A stretch of 19,069 nucleotides of DNA from positions 1 through 19,069 of the forward strand of contig PBQX02000096.1 of NCBI GenBank assembly GCA_002725175.2, read 5' to 3'. A model generated the notes under the pieces. That model was not told the DNA's origin, made no database searches, and saw nothing but the letters and a program-made list of their open reading frames with translations. Numbering within the stretch: the stretch's first letter is position 1; every line of letters begins with the position of its first letter. This stretch comes from CACKLF01 sp002725175. Lineage in GTDB: Bacteria; Pseudomonadota; Alphaproteobacteria; Rhodobacterales; Rhodobacteraceae. Below are positions 6,459 through 13,656 of the stretch, piece after piece. A program made the translations under genes and the position numbers.

Positions 6459-7115
6459 TTATAAATTATTTTTTGTAGCCTGANAAAGNAGGTCATGGAT
6501 GGTTTCAATGGGCAATAATCCATCTACTGTAGTTAGCTTCTTTTTAGCATAATAATATCCTATCAAGGACGAAGTTTCACGATAATAGTTAAAAAGCCTT
6601 GTCCTAAGAGCTTCTTCAGTATCATCCTCTCGAAAAATGAAACCATTTATACTCTTGCAATTATCACAAACGCCNTTTTTCTGCTCAGGTCTATTAACCT
6701 TATGGTAAACCTCACCNCATTCCTTACAGCTATACCTACCGACAATTCTTTCTATTAACTGGCTATCATCGACCCTCATTTCAATTACAAGATCAATAGA
6801 TTGTTTTTTTGAACTCATAAGTTCTGACAAAGCATCAGCCTGATAAAGTGTTCGTGGAAACCCATCAAAAATAAACCCAGCGCATTTAGATGATTTGTCA
6901 ATATTTTCTGAGATTAACTCAATTACTATTTCATCAGTAACCAAATTTCCTTCAGCCATTATTAGCTTTATTTTTTTGCCAATTTCAGACTCTTTGTCTT
7001 TTGCGGCTCGAAGCATGTCTCCTGTGGAGAGTTGAAGCATGTTAAGTTTTTGTTCTAGAAGTTTTGCCTGNGTCCCCTTACCTGCTCCAGGAGGACCAAG
7101 AAGGATAAGATTCAT
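6459..7115 (-). CDS. adk: Adenylate kinase, zinc-binding LID type
   Basis: A 218-residue long-form adenylate kinase interconverting ATP+AMP and 2 ADP in the cytoplasm. The P-loop GPPGAGKG is at 7-14, the AMP-binding TGDMLR at 31-36 and DGFPRT at 84-89. The LID holds a four-cysteine zinc site: Cys130, position 133, Cys150 and Cys153. Codon 133 is TGN, which apart from Trp or a stop can only be Cys, so I read C-x2-C-x16-C-x2-C. E. coli Adk lacks these cysteines; zinc forms are common in Gram-positives and in some other lineages. The ATG overlaps the secY stop as ATGA. Adk in this position is typical of alphaproteobacterial clusters. Confidence 0.96.
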   Translation of the reverse strand: MNLILLGPPGAGKGXQAKLLEQKLNMLQLSTGDMLRAAKDKESEIGKKIKLIMAEGNLVTDEIVIELISENIDKSSKCAGFIFDGFPRTLYQADALSELMSSKKQSIDLVIEMRVDDSQLIERIVGRYSCKEXGEVYHKVNRPEQKXGVCDNCKSINGFIFREDDTEEALRTRLFNYYRETSSLIGYYYAKKKLTTVDGLLPIETIHDXLXQATKNNL

Positions 7116-8464
7116 CTCCTAAGTCCCTTATTTTGCCTACCCTTACCCCGCAGTTTTGATTTCTCTAAAAGGCCCTCATATTGATGGGCTAAAAGATGTG
7201 ATTGTACTTGAGTAATAGTATCCATCGTTACAGAAACAACAATGAGAAGTGATGTGCCTCCAAAATAAAAAGGTATAGCAAATTGGCTACGNAGNACCTC
7301 CGGCAACAGACATACCGCCGCNAAGAAAATTGAGCCAAGAACTAAAATTCTAACTACTACATACTCAAAATATTGAGCAGTTTTTTCACCAGGTCTTATC
7401 CCTGGCACGAACCCTCCTTGCTTCTTAAGATTCTCTGAAACTTCATCAGTCTTAAAAGATACATTCAAAGTATAAAAGTAAGTAAAAAATATTATCATAC
7501 CTCCGAAAAATACGTAGTATAGAATCTGACCTGGTCCCAAATAAGCATTCACTAAGCTCAAAATTCCAGTACCATCAGTAGAAGAAAATGTTCCTACAGT
7601 GGTAGGAAGTAGTANCAATGACGAAGCAAATATAGCCGGAATTACTCCAGAAGGATTTAGCTTAATTGGTAGGTTAGTGTTCTCTCCACTGAAAACCTTC
7701 ATCCCGATTTGTCTTCTAGGGTACTGGATATGTACTTTTCTCAGTGCCCGTTCAACAAAAACGACAAAAGTAATAACGGCCACAACCATCAAAATAACTC
7801 CTACAATAACTGCTGGACTAACAGCTCCTGANCTCCCAGAAGCAAAAAACTGNGCTAACGCTCCTGGTAATTCTGCTATTATTCCAACGAAAATTATTAA
7901 AGAAATACCATTTCCTATTCCTCTTGCAGTAATCTGTTCACCTAACCACATTAACATNAACGTACCGCCAACTAATGTGATCACACAAGATATTCTAAAA
8001 AACATTCCAGGGTCAGACGCAAGTCCTTGACTTTCTATCCCTACTGAAATCCCATAAGACTGGAATAGTGCTAAAACCACAGTTCCATACCGCGTATACT
8101 GATTTATCTTCTTCCTACCGCTNTCACCCTCTTTTTTTAACTGTTCTAAATGTGGCACCATCGCAGTCATTAACTGGATAATTATTGAAGATGTGATATA
8201 TGGCATTATACCTAAAGCAAAAATTGCCATTCTTCCGACTGCACCGCCAGTGAACATATTTAACATTCCACCAATACCGGTACTCGCTTGCTCAAAAAAC
8301 TCCTTCAACTGAACTGTATCGATACCAGGAACTGGAATATACGTACCAATTCGATAAACAATTAGAATTCCTATAGCAAATATAAGACGTTTTTGAAGAT
8401 CTTTTGCTTTTCCAAAAGATCCCCAATTCATATTTTGGGCCATTTGTTCTGCAGCAGAAGCCAT
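7112..8464 (-). CDS. secY: Protein translocase subunit SecY
   Basis: A 450-residue, ten-helix inner-membrane channel that, with SecE and SecG, passes unfolded proteins driven by SecA or the ribosome. Helix 1 (about 27-48, ending YIPVPGID) and the helix 2 region GGAVGRMAIFALGIMPYI (73-90) are diagnostic. So is the cytoplasmic loop with NLPIKLNPSGVIPAIFA. The C-terminal tail is basic (KSKLRGKGRQNKGLRR). The N-terminus MASAAEQMAQN resembles other alphaproteobacterial SecY and fixes the start at ATG 8464, although the upstream GTAGAG is a weak ribosome-binding site. A 62-base spacer with no clear promoter separates it from rplO. Confidence 0.97.
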   Translation of the reverse strand: MASAAEQMAQNMNWGSFGKAKDLQKRLIFAIGILIVYRIGTYIPVPGIDTVQLKEFFEQASTGIGGMLNMFTGGAVGRMAIFALGIMPYITSSIIIQLMTAMVPHLEQLKKEGXSGRKKINQYTRYGTVVLALFQSYGISVGIESQGLASDPGMFFRISCVITLVGGTXMLMWLGEQITARGIGNGISLIIFVGIIAELPGALXQFFASGXSGAVSPAVIVGVILMVVAVITFVVFVERALRKVHIQYPRRQIGMKVFSGENTNLPIKLNPSGVIPAIFASSLXLLPTTVGTFSSTDGTGILSLVNAYLGPGQILYYVFFGGMIIFFTYFYTLNVSFKTDEVSENLKKQGGFVPGIRPGEKTAQYFEYVVVRILVLGSIFXAAVCLLPEXXRSQFAIPFYFGGTSLLIVVSVTMDTITQVQSHLLAHQYEGLLEKSKLRGKGRQNKGLRR

Positions 8465-8526
8465 CTCTACAAACGCTTTCTTTTATTAATATTCATTTAG
8501 ATCTGACACATCCTAACTAATAAAAA

Positions 8527-8982
8527 TTACAATAGCGTAACTTTACCTCCTAGTTTTTCTATTGCGTCCTGAGCTTTTTTTGAAATACCGGTAATTGAAA
8601 TATTTATCTTAGTTTTTAAATCGCCTTTACCCAACAATCTAACTCCATCCCATTTTCTTCTTATTATACCTAAATTTACTAGGACTTCCTCTGTAATTTC
8701 AGATTTCCCATCAATTCTACCTTTGTCTATAAATGTTTGAATACACCCCACATTTATTTCTGCATATTTTTTTGGATTTGGGTTATTAAAACCACGTTTA
8801 GGAAGTCTCATATAGAGAGGCATCTGGCCGCCTTCATAAGCATTTATAGCTACCCCTGACCGTGATTTCTGGCCTTTAATACCTCTTCCTGCGGTTTTCC
8901 CCAAACCTGATCCAGGACCTCGTCCTACCCTCTTACTTTTTTTTGTTGCGCCAACATTATCAGCTAAAGCATTTAGCCTCAT
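8527..8982 (-). CDS. rplO: 50S ribosomal protein L15
   Basis: A 151-residue L15, a late-assembly protein of the large subunit. The glycine- and lysine-rich N-terminal extension that threads into 23S rRNA is clear (KRVGRGPGSGLGKTAGRGIKGQKSR, starting near residue 18), followed by GGQMPLYMRLPKRGF. The C-terminal domain ends ISKKAQDAIEKLGGKVTLL. A strong AAAGGGAG site precedes the ATG. The gene has no N call, unlike most of its neighbours. It sits between rpmD and secY in the conserved spc order. Confidence 0.97.
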   Translation of the reverse strand: MRLNALADNVGATKKSKRVGRGPGSGLGKTAGRGIKGQKSRSGVAINAYEGGQMPLYMRLPKRGFNNPNPKKYAEINVGCIQTFIDKGRIDGKSEITEEVLVNLGIIRRKWDGVRLLGKGDLKTKINISITGISKKAQDAIEKLGGKVTLL

Positions 8983-9030
8983 ATCAAACTCCCTTTATAA
9001 CTCTTTCAAAAATGACCTTACTAAATTTCC

Positions 9031-9222
9031 CTATTTGGGAGTTTCCTCAATAATTTCAACTAAATGAGATACCTTATTTATCATGCCTCTAATAGAAGGT
9101 GTNTCTTCTAAATTCCTCACCTTGTGCATTTTATTCAATCCGAGCCCAATAAGAGTAGCCCTTTGCGATGCTGGCTTTCTAATTGGAGATCCTACNTGTT
9201 TCACTTTAATCGTATTAGACAT
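9031..9222 (-). CDS. rpmD: 50S ribosomal protein L30
   Basis: A 63-residue L30, the usual bacterial length. The conserved pattern is an N-terminal strand (NTIKVKxVGSPI), then a helix with RATLIGLGLNKMHK and the loop xTPSIRGMINKVSHLV. It binds 23S rRNA domain II/III as a small peripheral protein of the large subunit. Its place between rpsE and rplO confirms the identity. Two codons contain N. A 48-base spacer follows, with only the rplO ribosome-binding site recognisable in it. Confidence 0.95.
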   Translation of the reverse strand: MSNTIKVKXVGSPIRKPASQRATLIGLGLNKMHKVRNLEXTPSIRGMINKVSHLVEIIEETPK

Positions 9223-9249
9223 AATTCAATAAACTCCTATTGATACCTA

Positions 9250-9798
9250 TTAAGAGATCTCTTCTTGTATTTTTGGATAAATTTCTGAAACTTTTTTCCC
9301 ACGCCGCTGNGCAACATTCCTTGGACTTAACTCTCCTTGCAAACCTTTCATGGTTGCCCTGACCATGTTATAAGGATTTTGTGAACCAGTAGATTTAGCT
9401 ACCACATCTTGAATACCAAGCATTTCAAAAACTGCTCTCATTGGCCCCCCTGCTATTATTCCCGTACCCACCGGCGCGGTTCTCAGCACTACCTTTCCAG
9501 CACCGTGCCTGCCATTTATGTCATGATGGAGTGTCCGTCCTTCTTTTAGGGGAACTTTAATTATACCCCTTTTTGCTCTATCAGTAGCTTTTCTGATCGC
9601 CTCCGGCACTTCTTTTGCCTTTCCTTTTCCAAAACCTACCCTACCTTGCTGATCTCCCACAACCACAAGTGCAGCAAAACCAAACCTCTTGCCACCTTTT
9701 ACGGTCTTTGAGACCCTATTTATTGCTACCAATCTATCAGAGAACTCAGATTTCTCATCATTATCTCTTTTTTCTCTATTACCACCTTCGCCAACCAT
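9250..9798 (-). CDS. rpsE: 30S ribosomal protein S5
   Basis: A 182-residue S5, which helps form the mRNA entry channel and controls decoding fidelity. After a polar N-terminal extension (to about residue 20) come the dsRBD-like domain with RVSKTVKGGKRFGFAALVVV and the signature VGFGKGKAKEVPEAIRKA. The second domain follows, with APVGTGIIAGGPMRAVFE and the region where E. coli ram mutations fall. The ATG lies 11 bases after rplR. The N-terminal extension is acidic and basic mixed (GEGGNREKRDNDEKSEF), as in many alphaproteobacteria. Confidence 0.97.
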   Translation of the reverse strand: MVGEGGNREKRDNDEKSEFSDRLVAINRVSKTVKGGKRFGFAALVVVGDQQGRVGFGKGKAKEVPEAIRKATDRAKRGIIKVPLKEGRTLHHDINGRHGAGKVVLRTAPVGTGIIAGGPMRAVFEMLGIQDVVAKSTGSQNPYNMVRATMKGLQGELSPRNVXQRRGKKVSEIYPKIQEEIS

Positions 9799-9809
9799 AA
9801 GATATCTCC

Positions 9810-10169
9810 CTAAAACTTTAATCCGGCTTCACGAGCAGCATCTGCAAGTGCCTTAACTTTTCCATGAAAAATAAAACTTCCTCTATCAAAATANACTTCT
9901 TCAACACCCGCTTTTTTTGCGCGATTCCCTATTTCAGATCCAACGACCTTTGCTGCATCAATATTGTTCTTACCCACAAAACCTAATGACTTCTCTAAAG
10001 TGGAAACGGAAACTAATGTGCTTCCTATATTGTCATCAATTATTTGAGCATAGATATTTTTTGACGATTTAAACACAGATAACCTAAGCCTTCCTGTTGA
10101 ATGCTTCCTCAACCTATTACGAACCCTTAGCTGTCTTCGCTTTCTTAATTTTTCTCTACTAAATGGCAT
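9810..10169 (-). CDS. rplR: 50S ribosomal protein L18
   Basis: A 119-residue L18, which binds 5S rRNA with L5 in the central protuberance. It has a basic N-terminus (SREKLRKRRQLRVRNRLRK), then RLRLSVFKSSKNIYAQIIDD, AKVVGSEIGNRAKKAGVEE, and a C-terminal YFDRGSFIFHGKVKALADA core ending AAREAGLKF. All match the bacterial family over its normal length. It sits 9 bases after rplF and 11 before rpsE. One N falls just before the YFDRG motif. Confidence 0.97.
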   Translation of the reverse strand: MPFSREKLRKRRQLRVRNRLRKHSTGRLRLSVFKSSKNIYAQIIDDNIGSTLVSVSTLEKSLGFVGKNNIDAAKVVGSEIGNRAKKAGVEEXYFDRGSFIFHGKVKALADAAREAGLKF

Positions 10170-10178
10170 ACTTATTTC

Positions 10179-10712
10179 CTATTTCTTCTTTCCCTCTTTT
10201 GCAAAAATATATTCACCCTTGTAACGAATTCCTTTACCCTTATAAGGCTCGGGCTTACGCCATTCTCGGATATTAGCCGCAACTTGCCCTACTGCCTGTT
10301 GATCTATCCCTTCGACAACAATCTCTGTTGGTTTAGGGCAGGTTACCTTCACATCTTTTGGCACCTCAAAATCAACTTCGTGAGAATATCCTAATGATAG
10401 CTTTAGATTGCTCCCTTGTATGTTAGCTCTATAACCNACACCCTGAATTTCAAGCTCTTTCCTAAAGCCATTAGTNACACCTTCAACTAAATTAGCTATC
10501 TGAGTTCTACTCATGCCCCACTGTTGCTTNGATCGCTTAGAGTTTCCCCGAGGAGTTATCGAAATTTCACTATCTAGAAGTCGCAAGGTTACGTCTTCGG
10601 TCGCTACGAATTCCCTNCTACCTTTAGGGCCAGTTATCTCAACTTTTTGNCCAANTATGGAGGCTTTTACACCTTCTGGTACACNTATAGGTTTTTTCCC
10701 TATTCTTGACAT
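10179..10712 (-). CDS. rplF: 50S ribosomal protein L6
   Basis: A 177-residue L6 of two tandem similar domains, located near the factor-binding (sarcin-ricin) side of the large subunit. It starts MSRIGKKPI and ends with KPEPYKGKGIRYKGEYIFAK plus a lysine tail. The start is ATG 10712: AGGAGG, which itself overlaps the rpsH TAG stop, lies 5 bases upstream. A longer in-frame reading to 10757 runs back into rpsH and is not needed. Seven codons contain N. Two of these (10651-10656 region and 10685) include codon position 1, so this gene may carry real amino-acid variation in the sampled population. Confidence 0.97.
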   Translation of the reverse strand: MSRIGKKPIXVPEGVKASIXXQKVEITGPKGXREFVATEDVTLRLLDSEISITPRGNSKRXKQQWGMSRTQIANLVEGXTNGFRKELEIQGXGYRANIQGSNLKLSLGYSHEVDFEVPKDVKVTCPKPTEIVVEGIDQQAVGQVAANIREWRKPEPYKGKGIRYKGEYIFAKEGKKK

Positions 10713-10722
10713 AAAATTCCTC

Positions 10723-11121
10723 CTAAAAAACGGTGCAAAGCACCTCTCCCCCAACATTTACAGACCTNGCTTTATTTCCTGACATCACGCCTTTAGAAGT
10801 TGATACAATTGCAATACCCAATCCCTGCCTTACTGTAGGTATTTCTTTCACCTCTGCATATATTCTACGCCCCGGTTTAGATATGCGTTTAAGTTCTCTA
10901 ATAACCGGCTCACCATCGAAATACTTTAAGGAAACCTCTATATTTTCCTTGCCATTGTCATCTTTTTTGAGTTCATAACTGCGAATATAGCCCTCGTCTT
11001 TTAGCACATCTAACACCCAACCCCTGAGCTTCGAAGANGGTGTCAAAACTGACGACTTGCTCCTCATTTGAGCGTTTCTTATCCTAGTCAACATATCACC
11101 NAGTGGATCAGTCATTGCCAT
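10723..11121 (-). CDS. rpsH: 30S ribosomal protein S8
   Basis: A 132-residue S8, a primary binder of the central domain of 16S rRNA. In E. coli it also represses spc-operon translation by binding the rplE region of the mRNA. The N-terminus MAMTDPxGDMLTRIRNAQ and the C-terminal GLGIAIVSTSKGVMSGNK followed by GGEVLCTVF are diagnostic. I take ATG 11121; a second in-frame ATG two codons on is possible. Three codons contain N, all at the third position. A TAG stop overlaps the ribosome-binding site of rplF. Confidence 0.97.
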   Translation of the reverse strand: MAMTDPXGDMLTRIRNAQMRSKSSVLTXSSKLRGWVLDVLKDEGYIRSYELKKDDNGKENIEVSLKYFDGEPVIRELKRISKPGRRIYAEVKEIPTVRQGLGIAIVSTSKGVMSGNKXRSVNVGGEVLCTVF

Positions 11122-11133
11122 AATTTATATCTC

Positions 11134-11439
11134 CTACCAACTAGACTTAATCATTCCAGGAATCTCACCACGTGAAGCTAAGTCTCGTAATGCAATTCGT
11201 GACATCTTAATTTTTCTATAATATCCCTTAGGTCGGCCCGTAATTAGGCACCTATTATGCAACCTCGACGGCGCCGAATTTCGAGGCAATTTAGCCAAAG
11301 CTAACCTAGCTTTGAATCTTTCTTCCACGCTTAAACTTTGATCTTTTGCTTTATCCTTCAAAGACTCTCTCTTACTTGCAAATTTTGCCACCAGCTTCTG
11401 CCTTTTTAATTCCCTATTAACCATGGATACTTTTGCCAT
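11134..11439 (-). CDS. rpsN: 30S ribosomal protein S14 (zinc-free long form)
   Basis: A 101-residue S14 of the 30S head. It is the long zinc-independent type: only one cysteine is present (RNS..RCLITGRPKG region) and no CxxC pairs. The N-terminus MAKVSMVNRELKRQ and the C-terminus SRIALRDLASRGEIPGMIKSSW match the family. The start is ATG 11439, preceded by AAAGGAAA. A longer in-frame reading to 11508 would overlap the end of rplE by 50 bases and adds unrelated residues, so I reject it. It lies 16 bases after rplE and 12 before rpsH. Confidence 0.97.
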   Translation of the reverse strand: MAKVSMVNRELKRQKLVAKFASKRESLKDKAKDQSLSVEERFKARLALAKLPRNSAPSRLHNRCLITGRPKGYYRKIKMSRIALRDLASRGEIPGMIKSSW

Positions 11440-11455
11440 TTTTATTTCCTTTCGA

Positions 11456-12007
11456 TTAATTTGTGAAGGGCATATTAAACTCAGCCAAGAGAGCCTTAGC
11501 TTCGTCATTTGTTTTGGCTGAAGTGCAAATCACAATGTCCATTCCCCACATATTTTCAGCTTTATCAAAATCTATCTCAGGAAACACTATGTGTTCTTTA
11601 AGGCCCATAGCATAATTTCCCCTACCATCAAAACTCTTAGGAGATACACCTCTAAAATCTCTTATTCTTGGCATTGCAATATTAATTAAGCGATCCAGAA
11701 ANTCAAACATTCTGACACCCCGAAGAGTAACTTTTACCCCTAATGGCATATCTTCTCTAACCTTAAAACCTGCTATGGATTTTTTTGCTTTTGTTATTAG
11801 AGGTTTTTGACCAGATATAAGCATCAAATCATTTTGAGCGGAATTTATTTTTTTACTGTCTCCAACAGTTTCGCCTACGCCCATATTCAAAACAATCTTA
11901 CTGAGTTTTGGAACCATCATTTCATTCTTATATTCAAACTTCTCAGTTAGCGAAGTCTTAATTTTTTCAAAATAATGTTTTTTTAGCCTTGGAATATACT
12001 CAGCCAT
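11456..12007 (-). CDS. rplE: 50S ribosomal protein L5
   Basis: A 183-residue L5, which binds 5S rRNA and touches P-site tRNA and S13. The conserved VPKLSKIVLNMGVGE (about 32-46), QKPLITKAKKSIAGFKVRE and DFRGVSPKSFDGRGNYAMG segments are present, as is the closing AFLLAEFNMPF-type end (AKALLAEFNMPFTN). The ATG overlaps the 3' end of rplX by 8 bases, so the two are probably translationally coupled. In E. coli this boundary holds the S8 repressor site; I could not confirm an equivalent structure here. Confidence 0.97.
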   Translation of the reverse strand: MAEYIPRLKKHYFEKIKTSLTEKFEYKNEMMVPKLSKIVLNMGVGETVGDSKKINSAQNDLMLISGQKPLITKAKKSIAGFKVREDMPLGVKVTLRGVRMFXFLDRLINIAMPRIRDFRGVSPKSFDGRGNYAMGLKEHIVFPEIDFDKAENMWGMDIVICTSAKTNDEAKALLAEFNMPFTN

Positions 12008-12314
12008 TTACTACCTCACCAGATCTTTTCGCGTACCTAACCTTTTTACCATCTACAAATTTAAACCCTATTCTTGTAGGTTTTCCATCCTTCGGTTCCA
12101 AATAAGCTAAATTCGACATTTCGATAAAAGCCTCTTTTCTCACTTTTCCGCCTGCACTGTTTTGAGTCTGCTTGGTATGCCTTACAATCATATTTATACC
12201 AGATACAATGGCCTTATTCTTCTTTGGGTCAACCAAGGTAATATCCCCAGTTTTTCCNTTATCTTTTCCAGTTAGGACGATGACTTTATCACCTTTTTTC
12301 AGCCTTGCTGCCAT
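12000..12314 (-). CDS. rplX: 50S ribosomal protein L24
   Basis: A 104-residue L24, an assembly initiator of the large subunit. The KOW motif is visible at the N-terminus (LKKGDKVIVLTGKDxGKTGDI, about residues 5-25). It is followed by KNKAIVSGINMIVRHTKQTQ, and further on come EMSNLAYLEP and the RIGFKF strand. The start codon shares one base with the rplN stop (TAATG), and the 3' end overlaps rplE by 8 bases. Such overlaps imply tightly coupled synthesis of L14, L24 and L5. Confidence 0.97.
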   Translation of the reverse strand: MAARLKKGDKVIVLTGKDXGKTGDITLVDPKKNKAIVSGINMIVRHTKQTQNSAGGKVRKEAFIEMSNLAYLEPKDGKPTRIGFKFVDGKKVRYAKRSGEVVNG

Positions 12315-12682
12315 TACAATACCTCCGGAGCTAGGGATATAATTTTCATAAAGTTCTTGGACCTAAGTTCTCTTACGACAGGGCCAAAAATTCTTGTACC
12401 TATTGGCTCCCCAGTCCCACTTAATAACACAGCNGCATTTCCATCAAACCTTATTGCACTACCGTCTTCTCTTCTGACTTCTTTTGAAGTTCTGACAACT
12501 ACAGCCCTCCTTACATCACCCTTTTTTACACGGCCTCTAGGTATGGCTTCTTTAACGGAAACTACAATAATATCACCTACAGAGGCGTATTTGCGTTTAG
12601 CCCCTCCTAAAACTTTAATGCACTGAACTTTTCGTGCNCCTGAATTGTCTGCAACATCCAGGTTTGTTTGCATCTGGATCAT
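12314..12682 (-). CDS. rplN: 50S ribosomal protein L14
   Basis: A 122-residue L14, which lies at the subunit interface, forms bridge B8 with 16S rRNA and is the docking site of the silencing factor RsfS. The full-length signature is present: MIQMQTNLDVADNS, KCIKVLGG-type VQCIKVLGGAKRKYA, GDIIVVSVKEAIPRG, then GTRIFGPVVRELR and the C-terminal KIISLAPEVL. The start is ATG 12682 with GGGAG upstream. It is the first gene of the spc group and follows a 69-base spacer that contains a hairpin. Three codons contain N. Confidence 0.97.
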   Translation of the reverse strand: MIQMQTNLDVADNSXARKVQCIKVLGGAKRKYASVGDIIVVSVKEAIPRGRVKKGDVRRAVVVRTSKEVRREDGSAIRFDGNXAVLLSGTGEPIGTRIFGPVVRELRSKNFMKIISLAPEVL

Positions 12683-12698
12683 TTTTTTCTCCCGACCT

Positions 12699-12715
12699 GC
12701 AGAATTTTTTTCTGC
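12699..12715 (-). promoter_or_regulatory. Hairpin in rpsQ-rplN spacer
   Basis: GCAGAA-AAAAA-TTCTGC is a perfect 6-bp stem with a five-A loop in the 69-base spacer between the S10 and spc groups, ending 16 bases before rplN. No T-run follows, so it does not look like a terminator. E. coli has its spc promoter at this junction, but I found no convincing -35/-10 pair here. It may stabilise or delimit an mRNA segment; function is inferred. Confidence 0.35.
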
Positions 12716-12751
12716 GGTTTCGTAAAAGGTTAAATTTAATCTGNTTCTATT

Positions 12752-12979
12752 TTAACTTAGCAATTCCCATCTNTTATTCTTNGACTTAGGNGCACATTCT
12801 TGGATTTTCACCATATCACCAACTTTACATCCATTCGAGTCATCATGAGCCCTATATTTTTTTGATTTTCTTATTGTTTTCTTCANTATTGGATGGGTAA
12901 ACCTTCTCTCAACCGAAACGGTAATGGTTTTTTCATTCGCACTACTAGTAACAATTCCTTGCAATATTCTCTTTGGCAT
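12752..12979 (-). CDS. rpsQ: 30S ribosomal protein S17
   Basis: A 75-residue S17, a small OB-fold protein that binds 16S rRNA helix 11 and helps early 30S assembly. It starts MPKRILQGIVTS and continues EKTITVSVERRFTHP, KYRAHDDSNGCKVGDMVKIQEC and RWELLS, matching the family over its short form. It lies 16 bases after rpmC. Four codons contain N, three of them packed near the C-terminus. It is the last gene of the S10 group before the larger rpsQ/rplN spacer. Confidence 0.96.
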   Translation of the reverse strand: MPKRILQGIVTSSANEKTITVSVERRFTHPIXKKTIRKSKKYRAHDDSNGCKVGDMVKIQECXPKXKNXRWELLS

Positions 12980-12995
12980 TTCTAATGATCTCCGA

Positions 12996-13196
12996 TTAAG
13001 TTTGCTCTTGGGTGCTTTTCCCAGACAATATAGTTTTTACCCTAGCCACAGACCTTCGTACTTGCCGTACACGNGCAGTATTCTCAAGTTGCCCAGTAGC
13101 TTGCTGGAATCTAAGATTAAAGGCCTCTTTTTTTAGACTGTCGAGTTCCACCTTTAACTCATCTTCACTTTTTGTTTTTAAGTCATCTATTTTCAT
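12996..13196 (-). CDS. rpmC: 50S ribosomal protein L29
   Basis: A 66-residue all-helical L29, which sits beside the exit tunnel next to L23 and forms part of the docking area for trigger factor and SRP. The pattern KTKSEDELKVELDSLKKEAF, then NLRFQQATGQLEN and VRQVRRSVARVKTIL, is typical. The length is normal. It lies 28 bases after rplP and 16 before rpsQ. One N lies in the TGxLEN to RVRQ segment and is synonymous (GCN, Ala). Confidence 0.96.
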   Translation of the reverse strand: MKIDDLKTKSEDELKVELDSLKKEAFNLRFQQATGQLENTXRVRQVRRSVARVKTILSGKSTQEQT

Positions 13197-13224
13197 TAAA
13201 ATATTCCCAATTTTTTGGAATCAA

Positions 13225-13638
13225 CTACCAGTCTTCGCGTGTTACAAATTTACATTTTACTGGCAATTTCATAGCTGCCAACCTTAAAGCTTCTTTTGCT
13301 ATATCATAGGATACACCATCAATCTCAAACATTATTCTACCTGGCTTCACTTTTGCCACCCATCTATCAACTGAACCTTTTCCCTTACCCATTCTAACTT
13401 CTATAGGCTTTGCTGTCACAGGAACATCTGGAAATATCCGAATCCACACACGACCTTGTCGCTTCATGTGTCGTGTTAAGGCTCGCCTAGCAGATTCAAT
13501 TTGCCTAGAAGTTACCCTCTCNGGCTCAAGGGATTTTAAAGCAAAGTTACCAAAATTTATCTCTGCTCCACCTTTTGCCGATCCATGAATTCGGCCTTTA
13601 TGTTGTTTTCTAAATTTAGTTTTTTTTGGTTGAAGCAT
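13225..13638 (-). CDS. rplP: 50S ribosomal protein L16
   Basis: A 137-residue L16, which sits near the A-site tRNA elbow and is needed for late 50S assembly. It starts MLQPKKTKFRKQHKGR and has VTSRQIESARRALTRHMKR (beginning near residue 43). It continues with RIFPDVPVTAKP, then VRMGKGKGSVDRWVAKVKPG and closing KLPVKCKFVTREDW. Length and order match the family. The ATG lies 18 bases after rpsC. One codon contains N, just before the ERVTSRQ segment. Confidence 0.97.
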   Translation of the reverse strand: MLQPKKTKFRKQHKGRIHGSAKGGAEINFGNFALKSLEXERVTSRQIESARRALTRHMKRQGRVWIRIFPDVPVTAKPIEVRMGKGKGSVDRWVAKVKPGRIMFEIDGVSYDIAKEALRLAAMKLPVKCKFVTREDW

Positions 13639-13656
13639 TTAACTATTCCTAAATCT

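Noticed and set aside
7599..8030. Plus-strand 143-codon open frame inside secY
   Set aside because: It is antisense to an unambiguous SecY membrane region; the Thr/Ile/Pro-rich composition is the expected shadow of hydrophobic codons.
8465..8526. Promoter before secY
   Set aside because: The AT-rich spacer offers a TTGTAA and a TAGGAT but only 11 bases apart, too close for a sigma70 promoter.
10713..10757. Longer N-terminus for L6
   Set aside because: It would overlap rpsH and adds unrelated residues; AGGAGG sits 5 bases before ATG 10712, which begins the conserved MSRIGKKP.
11440..11508. Longer N-terminus for S14
   Set aside because: The extension lies inside rplE and does not match S14; the conserved start MAKVSMVN has its own ribosome-binding site.
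11960..12010. S8 repressor-binding structure at the rplX/rplE boundary
   Set aside because: Expected by analogy with E. coli, but no matching asymmetric hairpin could be recognised by eye; a covariance search would be needed.
12683..12751. spc-operon promoter between rpsQ and rplN
   Set aside because: Searched because E. coli has one here; no pair of hexamers with acceptable spacing was found on the minus strand.
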